Assembly (NCBI RefSeq): GCF_023721795.1
Contig: NZ_JAMQYE010000001.1
Coordinates: 434,001-498,000, forward strand
Reading direction: 5' to 3'
DNA length: 64,000 nucleotides
Source of the DNA: Zeimonas sediminis
Lineage (GTDB): Bacteria > Pseudomonadota > Gammaproteobacteria > Burkholderiales > Burkholderiaceae_E
How positions within the stretch are numbered: the stretch's first letter is position 1; each line of letters starts with the position of its first letter. Positions 1 through 8,983 of this stretch are shown in pieces. Made by a program: the position numbers and the translations under genes. The notes below the pieces were generated by a model that searched no databases, was not told the DNA's origin, and saw only the letters and a list, made by a program, of their open reading frames with translations.

Positions 1-1
1 C

Positions 2-169
2 ATCTTCGCGCTCGACGGCCTGGGCTACCTCGCCTACCAGAGCATCACCTACAAGGATTTCCCGGTCATGCAGACGATCGTGCTGCTGCTGTCGGTCATC
101 TACGTGGTGCTGACGCTGGCCTCCGACATCGCCAACGCGTGGCTCGACCCGCGCATCAGGGTGGCCTGA
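2..169 (+). CDS. Peptide ABC transporter permease, DppB-like (3' end only)
   Basis: This is the last 55 codons of an inner-membrane permease of the dipeptide/oligopeptide importer type; the 5' part lies left of the window. The visible end carries one hydrophobic helix (IVLLLSVIYVVLTLASDIANAW) and finishes with the LDPRIRVA-type tail common in DppB/OppB proteins, where the last helix is followed by a short cytoplasmic 'YxxLDPRIR' segment. The stop codon lies 3 bases before the next permease gene, so the two are almost certainly cotranslated as a heterodimer. The family call rests on the tail and on the four following genes. The substrate-binding protein is not seen and may lie upstream. Confidence 0.85.
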   Translation: MFALDGLGYLAYQSITYKDFPVMQTIVLLLSVIYVVLTLASDIANAWLDPRIRVA

Positions 170-172
170 GCG

Positions 173-1069
173 ATGGCCTCTTCCCTGCCCTCGACCACCG
201 CCGCCGCGGTCTCCGTGGCCGGGCCCGGCATGCTGCGGCGGGTCTGGCGCAACAAGGCGGTCACCGTCGGGGTCGGCCTGCTGCTGCTGATCCTGCTGGT
301 GGCGATCTTCGCGCCCTGGCTGTCGCCGCACGATCCCTACTTCCAGGACCTGACCAACCGCACCGTGCCGCCGATCTGGCACGAGAAGGGAACCTGGACG
401 CATCCGCTGGGCACCGATCCGCTCGGGCGCGACTACCTGTCCCGCCTGCTCTACGGCGCGCGCATCTCGCTGCTGATCGGCGTGGCGGTCGCGCTGATCT
501 CCGGCCTGATCGGCACGACCATGGGCATGCTGGCCGGCTACTTCGGCGGCAAGACCGACATGGTCGTGTCCTTCATGGTGACCACTCGCCTTTCGATGCC
601 GGTCATCCTCGTGGCGCTGGCCACGGTGGCGCTGATCGGCGGCTCGCTGTGGGTCGTGATCATGGTGCTCGGCCTGCTCAAGTGGGACCGCTTCGCGGTC
701 GTGATGCGAAGCGCCACCCAGCAGGTCCGCTCGCTCGACTACGTGGCCGCGGCGCAGGCCGCCGGCGCCTCGACGCCCCGCGTGCTGCTCGGCGAAGTCC
801 TGCCCAACGTGCTGCCGCACCTGGTGGTCGTGGCCACGCTCGAGGCGGCCAGCGCGATCCTGCTCGAGGCCGCCCTCTCCTTCCTCGGGCTCGGCGTGCA
901 GCCGCCGCTGCCGTCCTGGGGGCTGATGATCTCCGAGGCCAAGGCCTACATGTTCTTCTCGTTCTGGCTCATCGCGATTCCCGGCACCGCGCTGGCCCTG
1001 CTGATCTTCGCGATCAACCTGGCCGGCGACGGCCTGCGCGACCTGTTCTCGCCGGAAGGCAGGGCCTGA
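173..1069 (+). CDS. Peptide ABC transporter permease, DppC-like
   Basis: Second inner-membrane permease of a dipeptide/oligopeptide importer (298 aa, normal for DppC). A cytoplasmic N-terminus is followed by a helix at about residues 30-50 (VGVGLLLLILLVAIFAPWL). Next come the periplasmic 'HPLGTDPLGRDYLSRLLYGAR' region typical of DppC/OppC and several further helices. The EAA loop that contacts the ATPases is visible around residues 185-215 (LDYVAAAQAAGAS...LPNVLPHL). The motif FLGLGVQPPLPSWG near residue 240 is also diagnostic. It starts 3 bases after the upstream permease and ends 2 bases before the ATPase gene. The substrate cannot be read from the sequence, but the peptidases downstream argue for peptides or acylated amino acids. 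Confidence 0.93.
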   Translation: MASSLPSTTAAAVSVAGPGMLRRVWRNKAVTVGVGLLLLILLVAIFAPWLSPHDPYFQDLTNRTVPPIWHEKGTWTHPLGTDPLGRDYLSRLLYGARISLLIGVAVALISGLIGTTMGMLAGYFGGKTDMVVSFMVTTRLSMPVILVALATVALIGGSLWVVIMVLGLLKWDRFAVVMRSATQQVRSLDYVAAAQAAGASTPRVLLGEVLPNVLPHLVVVATLEAASAILLEAALSFLGLGVQPPLPSWGLMISEAKAYMFFSFWLIAIPGTALALLIFAINLAGDGLRDLFSPEGRA

Positions 1070-1071
1070 GC

Positions 1072-2069
1072 ATGAGCGCGCAAGCCAATCCGCAGGTTGC
1101 CGCCGACCTGGTTCTCGACGTCGAGGGCCTGAGCGTGGACATCGCCACGCCGCGCGGCACGCTGCACGCGGTGCGCGACGTGTCCTTCCAGGTGCGCCGC
1201 GGCGAGACGCTTTGCATCGTCGGCGAGTCCGGCTGCGGCAAGTCGATCACCTCGCTGGCGATCATGAGCCTGCTGCCCAAGGCGGCCCGGCGCAGCGCCC
1301 GGCGGCTGGCCTTCCTCGGCGAGGACCTCGCCGCCGCCGGCCCCAGGCGCATCAACGCGCTGCGCGGCGACCGGATGGCGATGATCTTCCAGGAGCCGAT
1401 GACCGCGCTGAACCCGGCCTACACGATCGGCAACCAGCTGATGGAGCCCTGGCTGCACCACCGGGGCGGCAGCAAGGCCGCGGCCCGCGAGCGGGCGATC
1501 GAGCTGCTCGGCAAGGTCGGCATCGCGTCGGCGGCCGAGCGCCTGGGCCAGTATCCGCACCAGCTCTCCGGCGGGCTGCGCCAGCGGGTGATGATCGCGA
1601 TGGCGCTGATGTGCGGCCCCGAACTGCTGATCGCCGACGAGCCGAGCACCGCGCTCGACGTGACGATCCAGGCGCAGATCCTGCGGCTGCTCGCCGACCT
1701 GCAGCAGGAGCTGGGCATCGCGATGGTGCTGATCACCCACGATCTCGGCGTCGTCGCCCGCATCGCCCACCGGGTGGCGGTCATGTACGCCGGCGAGGTC
1801 GTCGAGGAAGGCTCGGCCGACAAGCTCTTCGCGAAGCCGCGCCACCCGTACACCCGCGGCCTGCTCGGCTGCATCCCGGTGCCCGGGCGCACCGAGCGCG
1901 GCGGCCGGCTCGGCACGATCGCGGGCGTCGTGCCCTCGCTGATCGGCGAGTTCCGCGGCTGCGGCTTTCGCGACCGCTGCGACTTCGCGCGCGAGGGCTG
2001 CGACCGGACGGTGCCGGTGCGCGACGCCGACGGCCACCGCTGGCGCTGCGTGCTCGACGAGGTGCCGGC

Positions 2070-2073
<4 letters not shown>
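1072..2073 (+). CDS. Peptide ABC transporter ATP-binding protein, DppD-like
   Basis: First ATPase of the peptide importer (333 aa). The start chosen is the ATG two bases after the permease stop, because the reading frame upstream of it overlaps the permease. Walker A is GESGCGKS (residues 51-58), the signature is LSGGLRQR, Walker B is LLIADEP and the H-loop is ITHDLG. The C-terminal oligopeptide/dipeptide extension is present, with the cysteine cluster CGFRDRC...C that binds an Fe-S cluster in some family members. The stop overlaps the start of the next ATPase gene by four bases (ATGA), so the two ATPases are translationally coupled and would act as a heterodimer. Confidence 0.93.
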
Positions 2074-3083
<1,010 letters not shown>

Positions 3084-3168
3084 ACGGGCCCGCTCGCCGG
3101 GCAACGAACCGGACGCCCCGAACCGGACGGACTCCACGACCGGATCCACGCATCACAGGACCAATGAA

Positions 3169-4563
3169 ATGACCCGCGAAGCAGCCATCGCCCGCGCCGA
3201 GAAGCAGTTCGATTCCGGCGAGTTCCGCGAGATCCTCGCCCGCCGTATCGCGATCCCCACCGAGAGCCAGAACCCGGAGCGCGCTCAGGCGCTGGCCGAC
3301 TACCTGTCGAGCGAGATGCAGCCGGCCTTCGAGGCGATGGGCTTCGAGTGCCGCACGCTGACCCACCCGAAGGCCAAGGCGCCCTTCCTGTTCGCGCAGC
3401 GCATCGAGGATCCCGCCCTGCCCACGGTGTTCGGCTACGGCCACGGCGATGTGATCCGCGGCCTGGAGCCCGAGTGGAAGGACGGCCTGTCGCCGTGGAA
3501 ACTGACCCAGCACGAGGGCCGCTGGTACGGCCGCGGCATCGCCGACAACAAGGGCCAGCACTCGCTGAACATGGCGGCGATGGCCAACGTGCTGGCCGAG
3601 CGCGGCCGGCTCGGGTTCAACGCCAAGTACCTGATCGAGATGGGCGAGGAGACCGGTTCGCCGGGCCTGAAGGCGCTGTGCGAGGCGCACCGCGAGGCCT
3701 TCGCCGCCGACCTGCTGATCGCCTCCGACGGCCCGCGCCTGCGGCCCGACCGGCCCACGGTCTTCCTGGGCTCGCGCGGCAGCATGAACTTCGACCTGAC
3801 GATCGAGGCGCGCCAGGGCGGCCATCACTCCGGCAACTGGGGCGGGCTGATCTCGAACCCCGGCATCCAGCTCGCGCACGCGATCGCAAGCATCTGCGGG
3901 CCCACCGGCCAGATCCGGATCCCGGAGTGGGTGCCGGACGAGCTGCCGGCCTCGGTGCGCCGCGCGCTGGCCGACTGCGAGGTCGACGGCGGCGCCGACG
4001 GCCCCGAGATCGAGCCCTGGTGGGGCGAGCTGGGCCTGTCGCCGGCCGAGCGGGTGTTCGGCTGGTGCTCGTTCGAGGTGCTGGCGTACAAGACCGGCAA
4101 CCCCGACACGCCGGTCAACGCGATCCCGCCGCGCGCCTGGGCGCGCTGCCAGCTGCGCTTCGTCGTCGGCATCGATCCGGCGCGGATCCTGCCGGCGCTG
4201 CGCAGGCACCTGGACCGCCAGGGTTTCCCGATGGTCAAGATCGCCGCGACCCGCGAGGAGATGTTCCACGCCACCCGGATCGACCCCGACGACGCCTGGG
4301 TGCAGTGGGCGGTGGCCTCGATCGCCAGGACCAGCGGCAAGAAGCCGGCGGTGCTGCCAAACCTGGGCGGATCGCTTCCCAACGACATCTTCACCGACGT
4401 GCTGGGGCTGCGCACCGTGTGGGTGCCGCACTCCTACCCGGGCTGCTCGCAGCACGCGCCGAACGAGCACCTGCCGCCGGAGATCCTGCGCGAAGGGCTG
4501 GCGATGATGACCGGCCTGTACTGGGACCTCGGGGCCGGCGGCACGCCGAAGGATGCCGCATGA
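3169..4563 (+). CDS. M20 family metallopeptidase (dipeptidase-like)
   Basis: Cytoplasmic zinc peptidase of the M20 family (464 aa), close to the usual length of M20 dipeptidases. Metal-site motifs appear in order: GYGHGDVI (His-x-Asp, about residue 90), GRGIADNKGQHSLN (bridging Asp, about residue 125), EMGEETGSPG (catalytic Glu pair, about residue 160), ASDGPRL (Asp, about residue 185) and the C-terminal PHSYPG...HAPNEHL histidines. The dimerisation domain sits between about residues 205 and 330. The ATG follows an AGGACCA leader and is the first start that precedes the family's N-terminal helix. It is coupled by ATGA to a second M20 enzyme. Following a peptide importer, it probably cleaves the imported peptides; exact specificity is not visible. 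Confidence 0.88.
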   Translation: MTREAAIARAEKQFDSGEFREILARRIAIPTESQNPERAQALADYLSSEMQPAFEAMGFECRTLTHPKAKAPFLFAQRIEDPALPTVFGYGHGDVIRGLEPEWKDGLSPWKLTQHEGRWYGRGIADNKGQHSLNMAAMANVLAERGRLGFNAKYLIEMGEETGSPGLKALCEAHREAFAADLLIASDGPRLRPDRPTVFLGSRGSMNFDLTIEARQGGHHSGNWGGLISNPGIQLAHAIASICGPTGQIRIPEWVPDELPASVRRALADCEVDGGADGPEIEPWWGELGLSPAERVFGWCSFEVLAYKTGNPDTPVNAIPPRAWARCQLRFVVGIDPARILPALRRHLDRQGFPMVKIAATREEMFHATRIDPDDAWVQWAVASIARTSGKKPAVLPNLGGSLPNDIFTDVLGLRTVWVPHSYPGCSQHAPNEHLPPEILREGLAMMTGLYWDLGAGGTPKDAA

Positions 4564-5762
4564 ACGCCCGCTACGCCTGCTTCTGCCAGCTCGGCGACCT
4601 GTCGGGTTCGGCCGAGTTCCTGCGCCAGACCCGTCACCTGCTGCACAGCAAGCCGGAGCTGTCCTTCCACGAGCTCGAGACCTCGGAGCTGGTGGCCACG
4701 CTGCTCACCGAGTGGGGCTACCGGGTGACCCGAAACGTGGGCGGCCTCGGCGTGGTCGGCACGCTGCAGGTCGGCGAGGGCCGGCGCAGCGTGGCGGTGC
4801 GCGCCGACATGGACGCGCTGCCGATCGTCGAGGAGACCGGCAAGCCGCACGCGAGCCGGGTGCCCGGCGCGATGCACGCCTGCGGCCACGACGGCCACAC
4901 GACGATGCTGCTCGGCGCCGCCCAGCAGCTCGCGAAGACCCGCAACTTCTCGGGCACGGTGCACCTGGTGTTCCAGCCGGCCGAGGAAGCCGGCCAGGAC
5001 AGCGGCGCGCAGCGGATGATCGCCGACGGCCTGTTCGAGCGCTTCCCCTGCGACGCGATCTTCGGCCTTCACAACCACCCCGGCGTGCCGGCGGGCACCT
5101 TCCTGTTCGGCGCGGGGCCCTTCATGTCGGCTTCGGACACCGCGAAGATCACGATCCGCGGCAAGGGCGGCCACGCGGCCCGCCCTCACCTGTCGGTCGA
5201 CCCGGTGATGATCGCCGGCAGCCTGATCATGGCGCTGCAGACCGTCGTGTCGCGCAACATCGACCCGACCCAGACCGCGATCGTGACCATCGGCACCGTG
5301 CACGCGGGCATCGCGGCCAACGTGATCCCGGACTCGGCGACGATGGAGCTGAGCATCCGCTCCTTCGATCCGGACGTGCGGGCGCGGCTCGAGGCGCGGA
5401 TCACCGGGCTGGTGAAGAGCCACGTGGAGGGCTACGGCGGCGCGGTCGAGATCGACTACCAGCGCGGCTACCCGGTCGTCGTCAACAGCGCGGCCGAGAC
5501 CGGGTTCGCGCTGGGCGTGGCGAGGGAACTGGTCGGCGAGGACAAGGTCGTCGCGCCCTTCGGCCCGGTCACCGGCAGCGAGGACTTCGGCTTCTACCTG
5601 CAGCACAAGCCGGGCTGCTTCCTGAGGCTCGGCAACGGGGTCGACAGCCCGATGCTGCACAACCCGAGGTACGACTTCGACGACGCGAATCTCACGGTCG
5701 GCGCCGCCTTCTGGACCCGGCTGGTCGAGCGATTCCTTGCCGAGGCGCCGGCGACGGGCTGA
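4560..5762 (+). CDS. M20D family amidohydrolase (aminoacylase/hippurate hydrolase-like)
   Basis: Metal-dependent amidohydrolase of 400 aa, the usual size of the M20D subfamily. That family removes acyl groups from N-acyl amino acids or cleaves related amide bonds. Diagnostic motifs are VRADMDALPI (about residue 82), MHACGHDGHTTMLLGAA (Cys/His metal ligands, about residue 105), FQPAEEAGQDSGAQRM (catalytic Glu, about residue 142), FGLHNHPG (His, about residue 170) and the final SEDFGFY and MLHNPRYDFDD segments. Its ATG overlaps the stop of the M20 dipeptidase-like gene. The pair after a peptide importer suggests uptake followed by hydrolysis of short or N-acylated peptides. There are only 10 bases between its stop and the convergent methyltransferase gene. 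Confidence 0.9.
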   Translation: MNARYACFCQLGDLSGSAEFLRQTRHLLHSKPELSFHELETSELVATLLTEWGYRVTRNVGGLGVVGTLQVGEGRRSVAVRADMDALPIVEETGKPHASRVPGAMHACGHDGHTTMLLGAAQQLAKTRNFSGTVHLVFQPAEEAGQDSGAQRMIADGLFERFPCDAIFGLHNHPGVPAGTFLFGAGPFMSASDTAKITIRGKGGHAARPHLSVDPVMIAGSLIMALQTVVSRNIDPTQTAIVTIGTVHAGIAANVIPDSATMELSIRSFDPDVRARLEARITGLVKSHVEGYGGAVEIDYQRGYPVVVNSAAETGFALGVARELVGEDKVVAPFGPVTGSEDFGFYLQHKPGCFLRLGNGVDSPMLHNPRYDFDDANLTVGAAFWTRLVERFLAEAPATG

Positions 5763-5772
5763 TCCGGCCTCG

Positions 5773-6603
5773 TCAGCGTCGGGCGATCATCTCGACCGGC
5801 GCGATCAGCCCGGCCTCGATGTTGGCGACCATGTTGCCGATCTTCGTGGGCGTGTCCGCGCCCATCACGAGGTGCAGCCCCAGCGGCGGCGGCCCCTTGG
5901 CCGATGCCAGCCGCGCCCGCAGGCGCGCGAAGAAGTCGAGCGCGAACTGGCGTCGCGCGCGTTCGGCGAGAAGCACGAAGCCGGCGGCCTCGAGCGCCTC
6001 GCGGTAGGCATCCGGCGCCGCGACCGCGCAGGTGGCGGCGGTCGTCGCCCAGGGCAGCGGATAGGCCAGCGACCCGCCGTCGCCGGCACGCATGACGTCG
6101 TAGACGCCGAAGGACGCCCCCGGCCGCAGCACACGCGCCACCTCGGCGAACAGCGCCCGCTTGTCCGCGATGTTCATTCCCACGTGGATCATGTAGGCGG
6201 CGTCGAAGCTGGCGTCGTCGAAGGGCAGGCTCAGCGCATCGGCGACCCGCAGGTCGACCGCCCCGTCGAGCGCCGTCCAGCGCGTCAGTTCCTTGCCCGC
6301 CTCGATGTAGGCCGGCGTCAGGTCGACGCCGCTGACCAGGACCCGGTACCGGTCGGCGGCGAATCGCGCCGGGCCGCCGAGTCCGCAGCCGACGTCGAGC
6401 ACGCGCTGGCCGTCCGCCAGCCCGAGCTGGTCGAGGAACTCGACGCTGGCTTCGCGGCCGCCGATGTGGAATTCGTCGGCCGGCGCGAGATCGTCGATCG
6501 AGACGGTGGCCGGAGACTTGCCGAGCGCCGCGAGGCCCGCCTCGAACGCGGCGAGCAGGCCCGCGCGCTGGTAGTGGGCGGCGACTGGATCGGTGCCTTT
6601 CAT
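5773..6603 (-). CDS. Class I SAM-dependent methyltransferase (UbiE/GSMT-like fold)
   Basis: Small-molecule methyltransferase of 276 aa. Motif I is VLDVGCGLGGPARF (about residues 65-78), followed by the acidic SAM ribose contact GVDLTPAYIEAG, motif II region DLRVADALSLPF and post-motif VLRPGASFGVYDVM. This ordering matches ubiquinone/sterol/glycine-type N- or C-methyltransferases (Methyltransf_11 type). The substrate is not readable. The start is the ATG preceded by GGGAGG; longer in-frame starts lie upstream of the promoter I see and are unlikely. It is separated by 164 bases from the DUF4396 gene on the same strand and appears to have its own promoter. Confidence 0.85.
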   Translation of the reverse strand: MKGTDPVAAHYQRAGLLAAFEAGLAALGKSPATVSIDDLAPADEFHIGGREASVEFLDQLGLADGQRVLDVGCGLGGPARFAADRYRVLVSGVDLTPAYIEAGKELTRWTALDGAVDLRVADALSLPFDDASFDAAYMIHVGMNIADKRALFAEVARVLRPGASFGVYDVMRAGDGGSLAYPLPWATTAATCAVAAPDAYREALEAAGFVLLAERARRQFALDFFARLRARLASAKGPPPLGLHLVMGADTPTKIGNMVANIEAGLIAPVEMIARR

Positions 6604-6673
6604 GGGCAACCTCCCGGCAACGCATGCGCCCGAGGAACCCTCCGGCGTTCGCGACATTGCCTTGTGAATCCGG

Positions 6674-6701
6674 ATTATGCGCCGCGCACCGGCCGGCGCA
6701 A
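6674..6701 (-). promoter_or_regulatory. Predicted sigma-70 promoter of the methyltransferase gene
   Basis: Reading the minus strand, TTGCGC (6701-6696) is followed by 16 bases and CATAAT (6679-6674), about 70 bases before the methyltransferase ATG. The spacing and both hexamers fit a housekeeping promoter. The call is by eye only. Confidence 0.5.
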
Positions 6702-6767
6702 GAGGCACGCGAGCGGCGGCCGGACACATCCGTTCGAGGCCGACGCGCCGACCGTCCCGAACGATCC

Positions 6768-7334
6768 TCAGCAGGCCTCGCAGTCGTCGAGCTCGCGCAA
6801 GGCGCTCGGAGGCAGACCGGGCTTGCGCTCGCCGGCAACGGCCGTCGACGGGGCGTGCGTCGCATGTACCAGCGCGTGCCCCCTGCCCCGTCCGATCAGC
6901 CAACGGTTGACCGGGAAGGCGGCCAGCCCGGCGATCGCCAGCGCAATGGCCAGCGAGCTCCAGAAGAGCGGAGAGGACAGCGGGGCATCCATCGCTCCCG
7001 GGATCGCGAGCATGATCAGGTTGTCGATGACCTCCATGATCAGGATCGAGGCCGAGTCGGCGGCCAGCGCGAGCCGCCCTGCTTCGCGAACGCCCATTCC
7101 GGCGCGAAGCAGCGGCGCCATCGTGAACGCGTAGCCGAAAGCGAAGGCCAGCAGGACCGCCAGCGCGATCGTCGCGCCGTTGGACAGGCCCAGGGCGGTG
7201 CCCAGCACCATGCCCAGGACCTCGCCGATCGCACAGCCCGACAGGCAGTGAAGCGTCGCCGAGACCGCGAGTCGATTCAGCCCTCGTTCATCCAGGCGGG
7301 CGTGATGTGAATGATCCGGGGTCGTCGGATTCAT
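6768..7334 (-). CDS. DUF4396 domain membrane protein
   Basis: Small inner-membrane protein of 188 aa of unknown function. The DUF4396 core is recognisable from AVSATLHCLSGCAIGEVLGMVLG (about residues 22-45). Four to five hydrophobic helices follow: about 30-50, 52-75, 88-110 with the acidic EVIDNLIM, and 125-148. Polar residues sit inside helices (His29, Cys30, Cys33, Glu36), which would suit metal or proton handling. The N-terminus contains HSHHAR, a further possible metal-binding patch, and the C-terminus ends DDCEAC. No enzyme motif is visible. A MerR/CueR-type promoter lies directly upstream, so metal-induced expression is my inference. It has no obvious partner gene in the window. Confidence 0.82.
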   Translation of the reverse strand: MNPTTPDHSHHARLDERGLNRLAVSATLHCLSGCAIGEVLGMVLGTALGLSNGATIALAVLLAFAFGYAFTMAPLLRAGMGVREAGRLALAADSASILIMEVIDNLIMLAIPGAMDAPLSSPLFWSSLAIALAIAGLAAFPVNRWLIGRGRGHALVHATHAPSTAVAGERKPGLPPSALRELDDCEAC

Positions 7335-7399
7335 CGTGGCTCTCCTGTTCCGTATGCGGGGAAGTGGCGCGCGGCGAATACCGCGCGCATCGGAGAGTC

Positions 7400-7430
7400 A
7401 CTCTCGACCTTCCCACGATGGTAGGGTCAA
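7400..7430 (-). promoter_or_regulatory. MerR/CueR-type promoter and operator upstream of the DUF4396 gene
   Basis: On the minus strand, TTGACC (7430-7425) is separated by 19 bases from GAGAGT (7405-7400). The long 19-base spacer is the hallmark of promoters activated by MerR-family regulators through DNA distortion. Inside the spacer sits an imperfect dyad, ACCCTAC-N7-GGAAGGT (7427-7421 and 7413-7407). It matches the copper-type consensus ACCTTCC-N7-GGAAGGT at 12 of 14 bases. The DUF4396 start is about 65 bases downstream. No copper-type MerR gene is in the window, so the regulator must be encoded elsewhere. Confidence 0.68.
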
Positions 7431-7451
7431 GCTTTTCCTCCAGCCCGCCGT

Positions 7452-8840
7452 TCAGAGGGGCTCGGCCAATAGCCTGGCCGCGCGCGCTGCGCTGCCCGCC
7501 GAGCTCGCTCCGCCCGAGGCAGCGGCGACACTGGCTGCTCGCGCTGCGAACAGCCGGCTCAGCGGGCTGGTCGGGCGCAACGCGACCCGTTCGTTGACCA
7601 GCGCCCTGGCCAGCGCCGGGTCGTCGCTTCGCAGCGCCGCCTCGATCAGCGTCAGGTCGATCACGTCGCGCTGTGCGTGGCTGCCGCCGAAACGGTGGGC
7701 GATCGAACGGATCGAGCGCAGCAGCCGGATCGCCTGCGCGTAGTCGCCCTCGCCGAAGGCGCGGATCGCCAGCGTGGCCGGGCGGCCGGCCTCGCGGGTG
7801 AAGGCGGCGTTGTCGGCATCGCCCGCCAGCGCGGCCTCCTGCGCGTCGAGCACCTGCTGCTGCGGCGCCAGCTGGCCGGTCGACACGAAGGCCATCATCG
7901 CGTGCATGTCGTTGAACGCGTAGTTGCCGGCGCCGGCGATCGGCGCCCAGTTGTCGGCCACCGCCTGCCAGCGATCGCCGACGTCCACGCCGCGCATCTG
8001 CAGGCGCCACAGCATCGCGCTGGCGTCGATCATGTCGACGACCACCGTCGAGCGCGCGCCGAAGATCGGTCCGTCGAACAGGCGCAGCACCTCGTCGATG
8101 TCGCCCAGCTCCAGGTGGTACAGCGCCAGGTGCCACCAGTTGTGGACCGCCAGGAAGCTCTCCGGCGCCCAGCTGGCCGAGTTCGGCTGCAGCCAGGCGA
8201 TGCCGTCGCGCGGCCGGTTGCGCATCTCGATCACGTGGGCGACCGCGTGCCAGCCCCAGCCGTCGCGCGGCTCGAGCTCGACGCAGCGGCGCCCCTGCCG
8301 CTCGGCCTGCTCGTAGTCGGCGGTCTCCTCCAGGCCGAAGGCGTGCATGCCGAGCACCGCGTGGTAGCCGGGCATCGTGCCGCTCCAGGCCGGCAGCGCG
8401 CGGGCGATCCGGTCGCGCAGCATCCGCGAATTGCCGGTGAAGAAATCGATCTGGTGCCCGGCCTGCAGCGCCAGCGGGTCGCGCGGCCAGGCGATGCTCA
8501 GGTCCTCCAGCACGCGCCCGGCGGCATGCCAGCGACCGTCGACCAGCAGGCGGATCGCTTCCAGGTGCGCGCGCTCGCGCTCGGTGGCAGGCAGGTTGGC
8601 CGCCGCCTCGTGGCAGGCCCGCGCCACCGGGATGCCCTCGGGCTCGGTGCCCAGCAGGTGCAGCCAGGCCTTCAGGACGTGGGCCATCGTCATGTCGGGG
8701 CTCGCATCCAGTGCGCGGTCGACGGTGGCCACGGGGTCCGCGATGAAGCAGCGAAGCTCGTGCGAAGCCTGCTCGAAGCAGGCGAGGCTCTCGGGGCTCG
8801 CCCCCGAGACTGCGTGTCCGTACTGGTCGGTCAGGGTCAT
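7452..8840 (-). CDS. Tetratricopeptide repeat protein, TTC38-like
   Basis: Predicted cytoplasmic helical-repeat protein of 462 aa. Its sequence resembles the TTC38 family, for example the AHVLKAWLHLLGTEP and GYHAVLGMHAFGLEETADYEQAE repeats and the central GWGWHAVAHVIEMRNRPRDGIAWL and HNWWHLALYHLELGD segments. Conserved His/Trp residues in the last two (HAVAHV, HNWWHLA) are typical of the family, whose biochemical role is unknown. No signal peptide or membrane helix is seen. It is divergent from a GlxA-type regulator, with 143 bases between the two starts, so that regulator may control it. Confidence 0.82.
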   Translation of the reverse strand: MTLTDQYGHAVSGASPESLACFEQASHELRCFIADPVATVDRALDASPDMTMAHVLKAWLHLLGTEPEGIPVARACHEAAANLPATERERAHLEAIRLLVDGRWHAAGRVLEDLSIAWPRDPLALQAGHQIDFFTGNSRMLRDRIARALPAWSGTMPGYHAVLGMHAFGLEETADYEQAERQGRRCVELEPRDGWGWHAVAHVIEMRNRPRDGIAWLQPNSASWAPESFLAVHNWWHLALYHLELGDIDEVLRLFDGPIFGARSTVVVDMIDASAMLWRLQMRGVDVGDRWQAVADNWAPIAGAGNYAFNDMHAMMAFVSTGQLAPQQQVLDAQEAALAGDADNAAFTREAGRPATLAIRAFGEGDYAQAIRLLRSIRSIAHRFGGSHAQRDVIDLTLIEAALRSDDPALARALVNERVALRPTSPLSRLFAARAASVAAASGGASSAGSAARAARLLAEPL

Positions 8841-8953
8841 GATGTCCTCTCCGTTTGCGTCGCGGCCGGGGATTCGGCCTTCGGGAGCGTCGCGGTGGCG
8901 AACGCTCCGGCGATGAACGAAGTGTCCCGCCGCAGGCAGGTTTGGACTAAAGT

Positions 8954-8970
8954 GTTTTCTGCAACGAAAC
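8954..8970. promoter_or_regulatory. Short inverted repeat in the TPR / glxA-type divergent region
   Basis: The 143-base divergent region is AT-richer than the genes on its right side. It holds an imperfect dyad, GTTTTC...GAAAC (8954-8959 / 8966-8970), 14 bases upstream of the regulator's ATG. It could be an operator for the adjacent AraC-family regulator, but the arms are short and one-sided evidence is weak. I could not fix a -35/-10 pair for either gene. Confidence 0.25.
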
Positions 8971-8983
8971 GGACATTCGTGCC

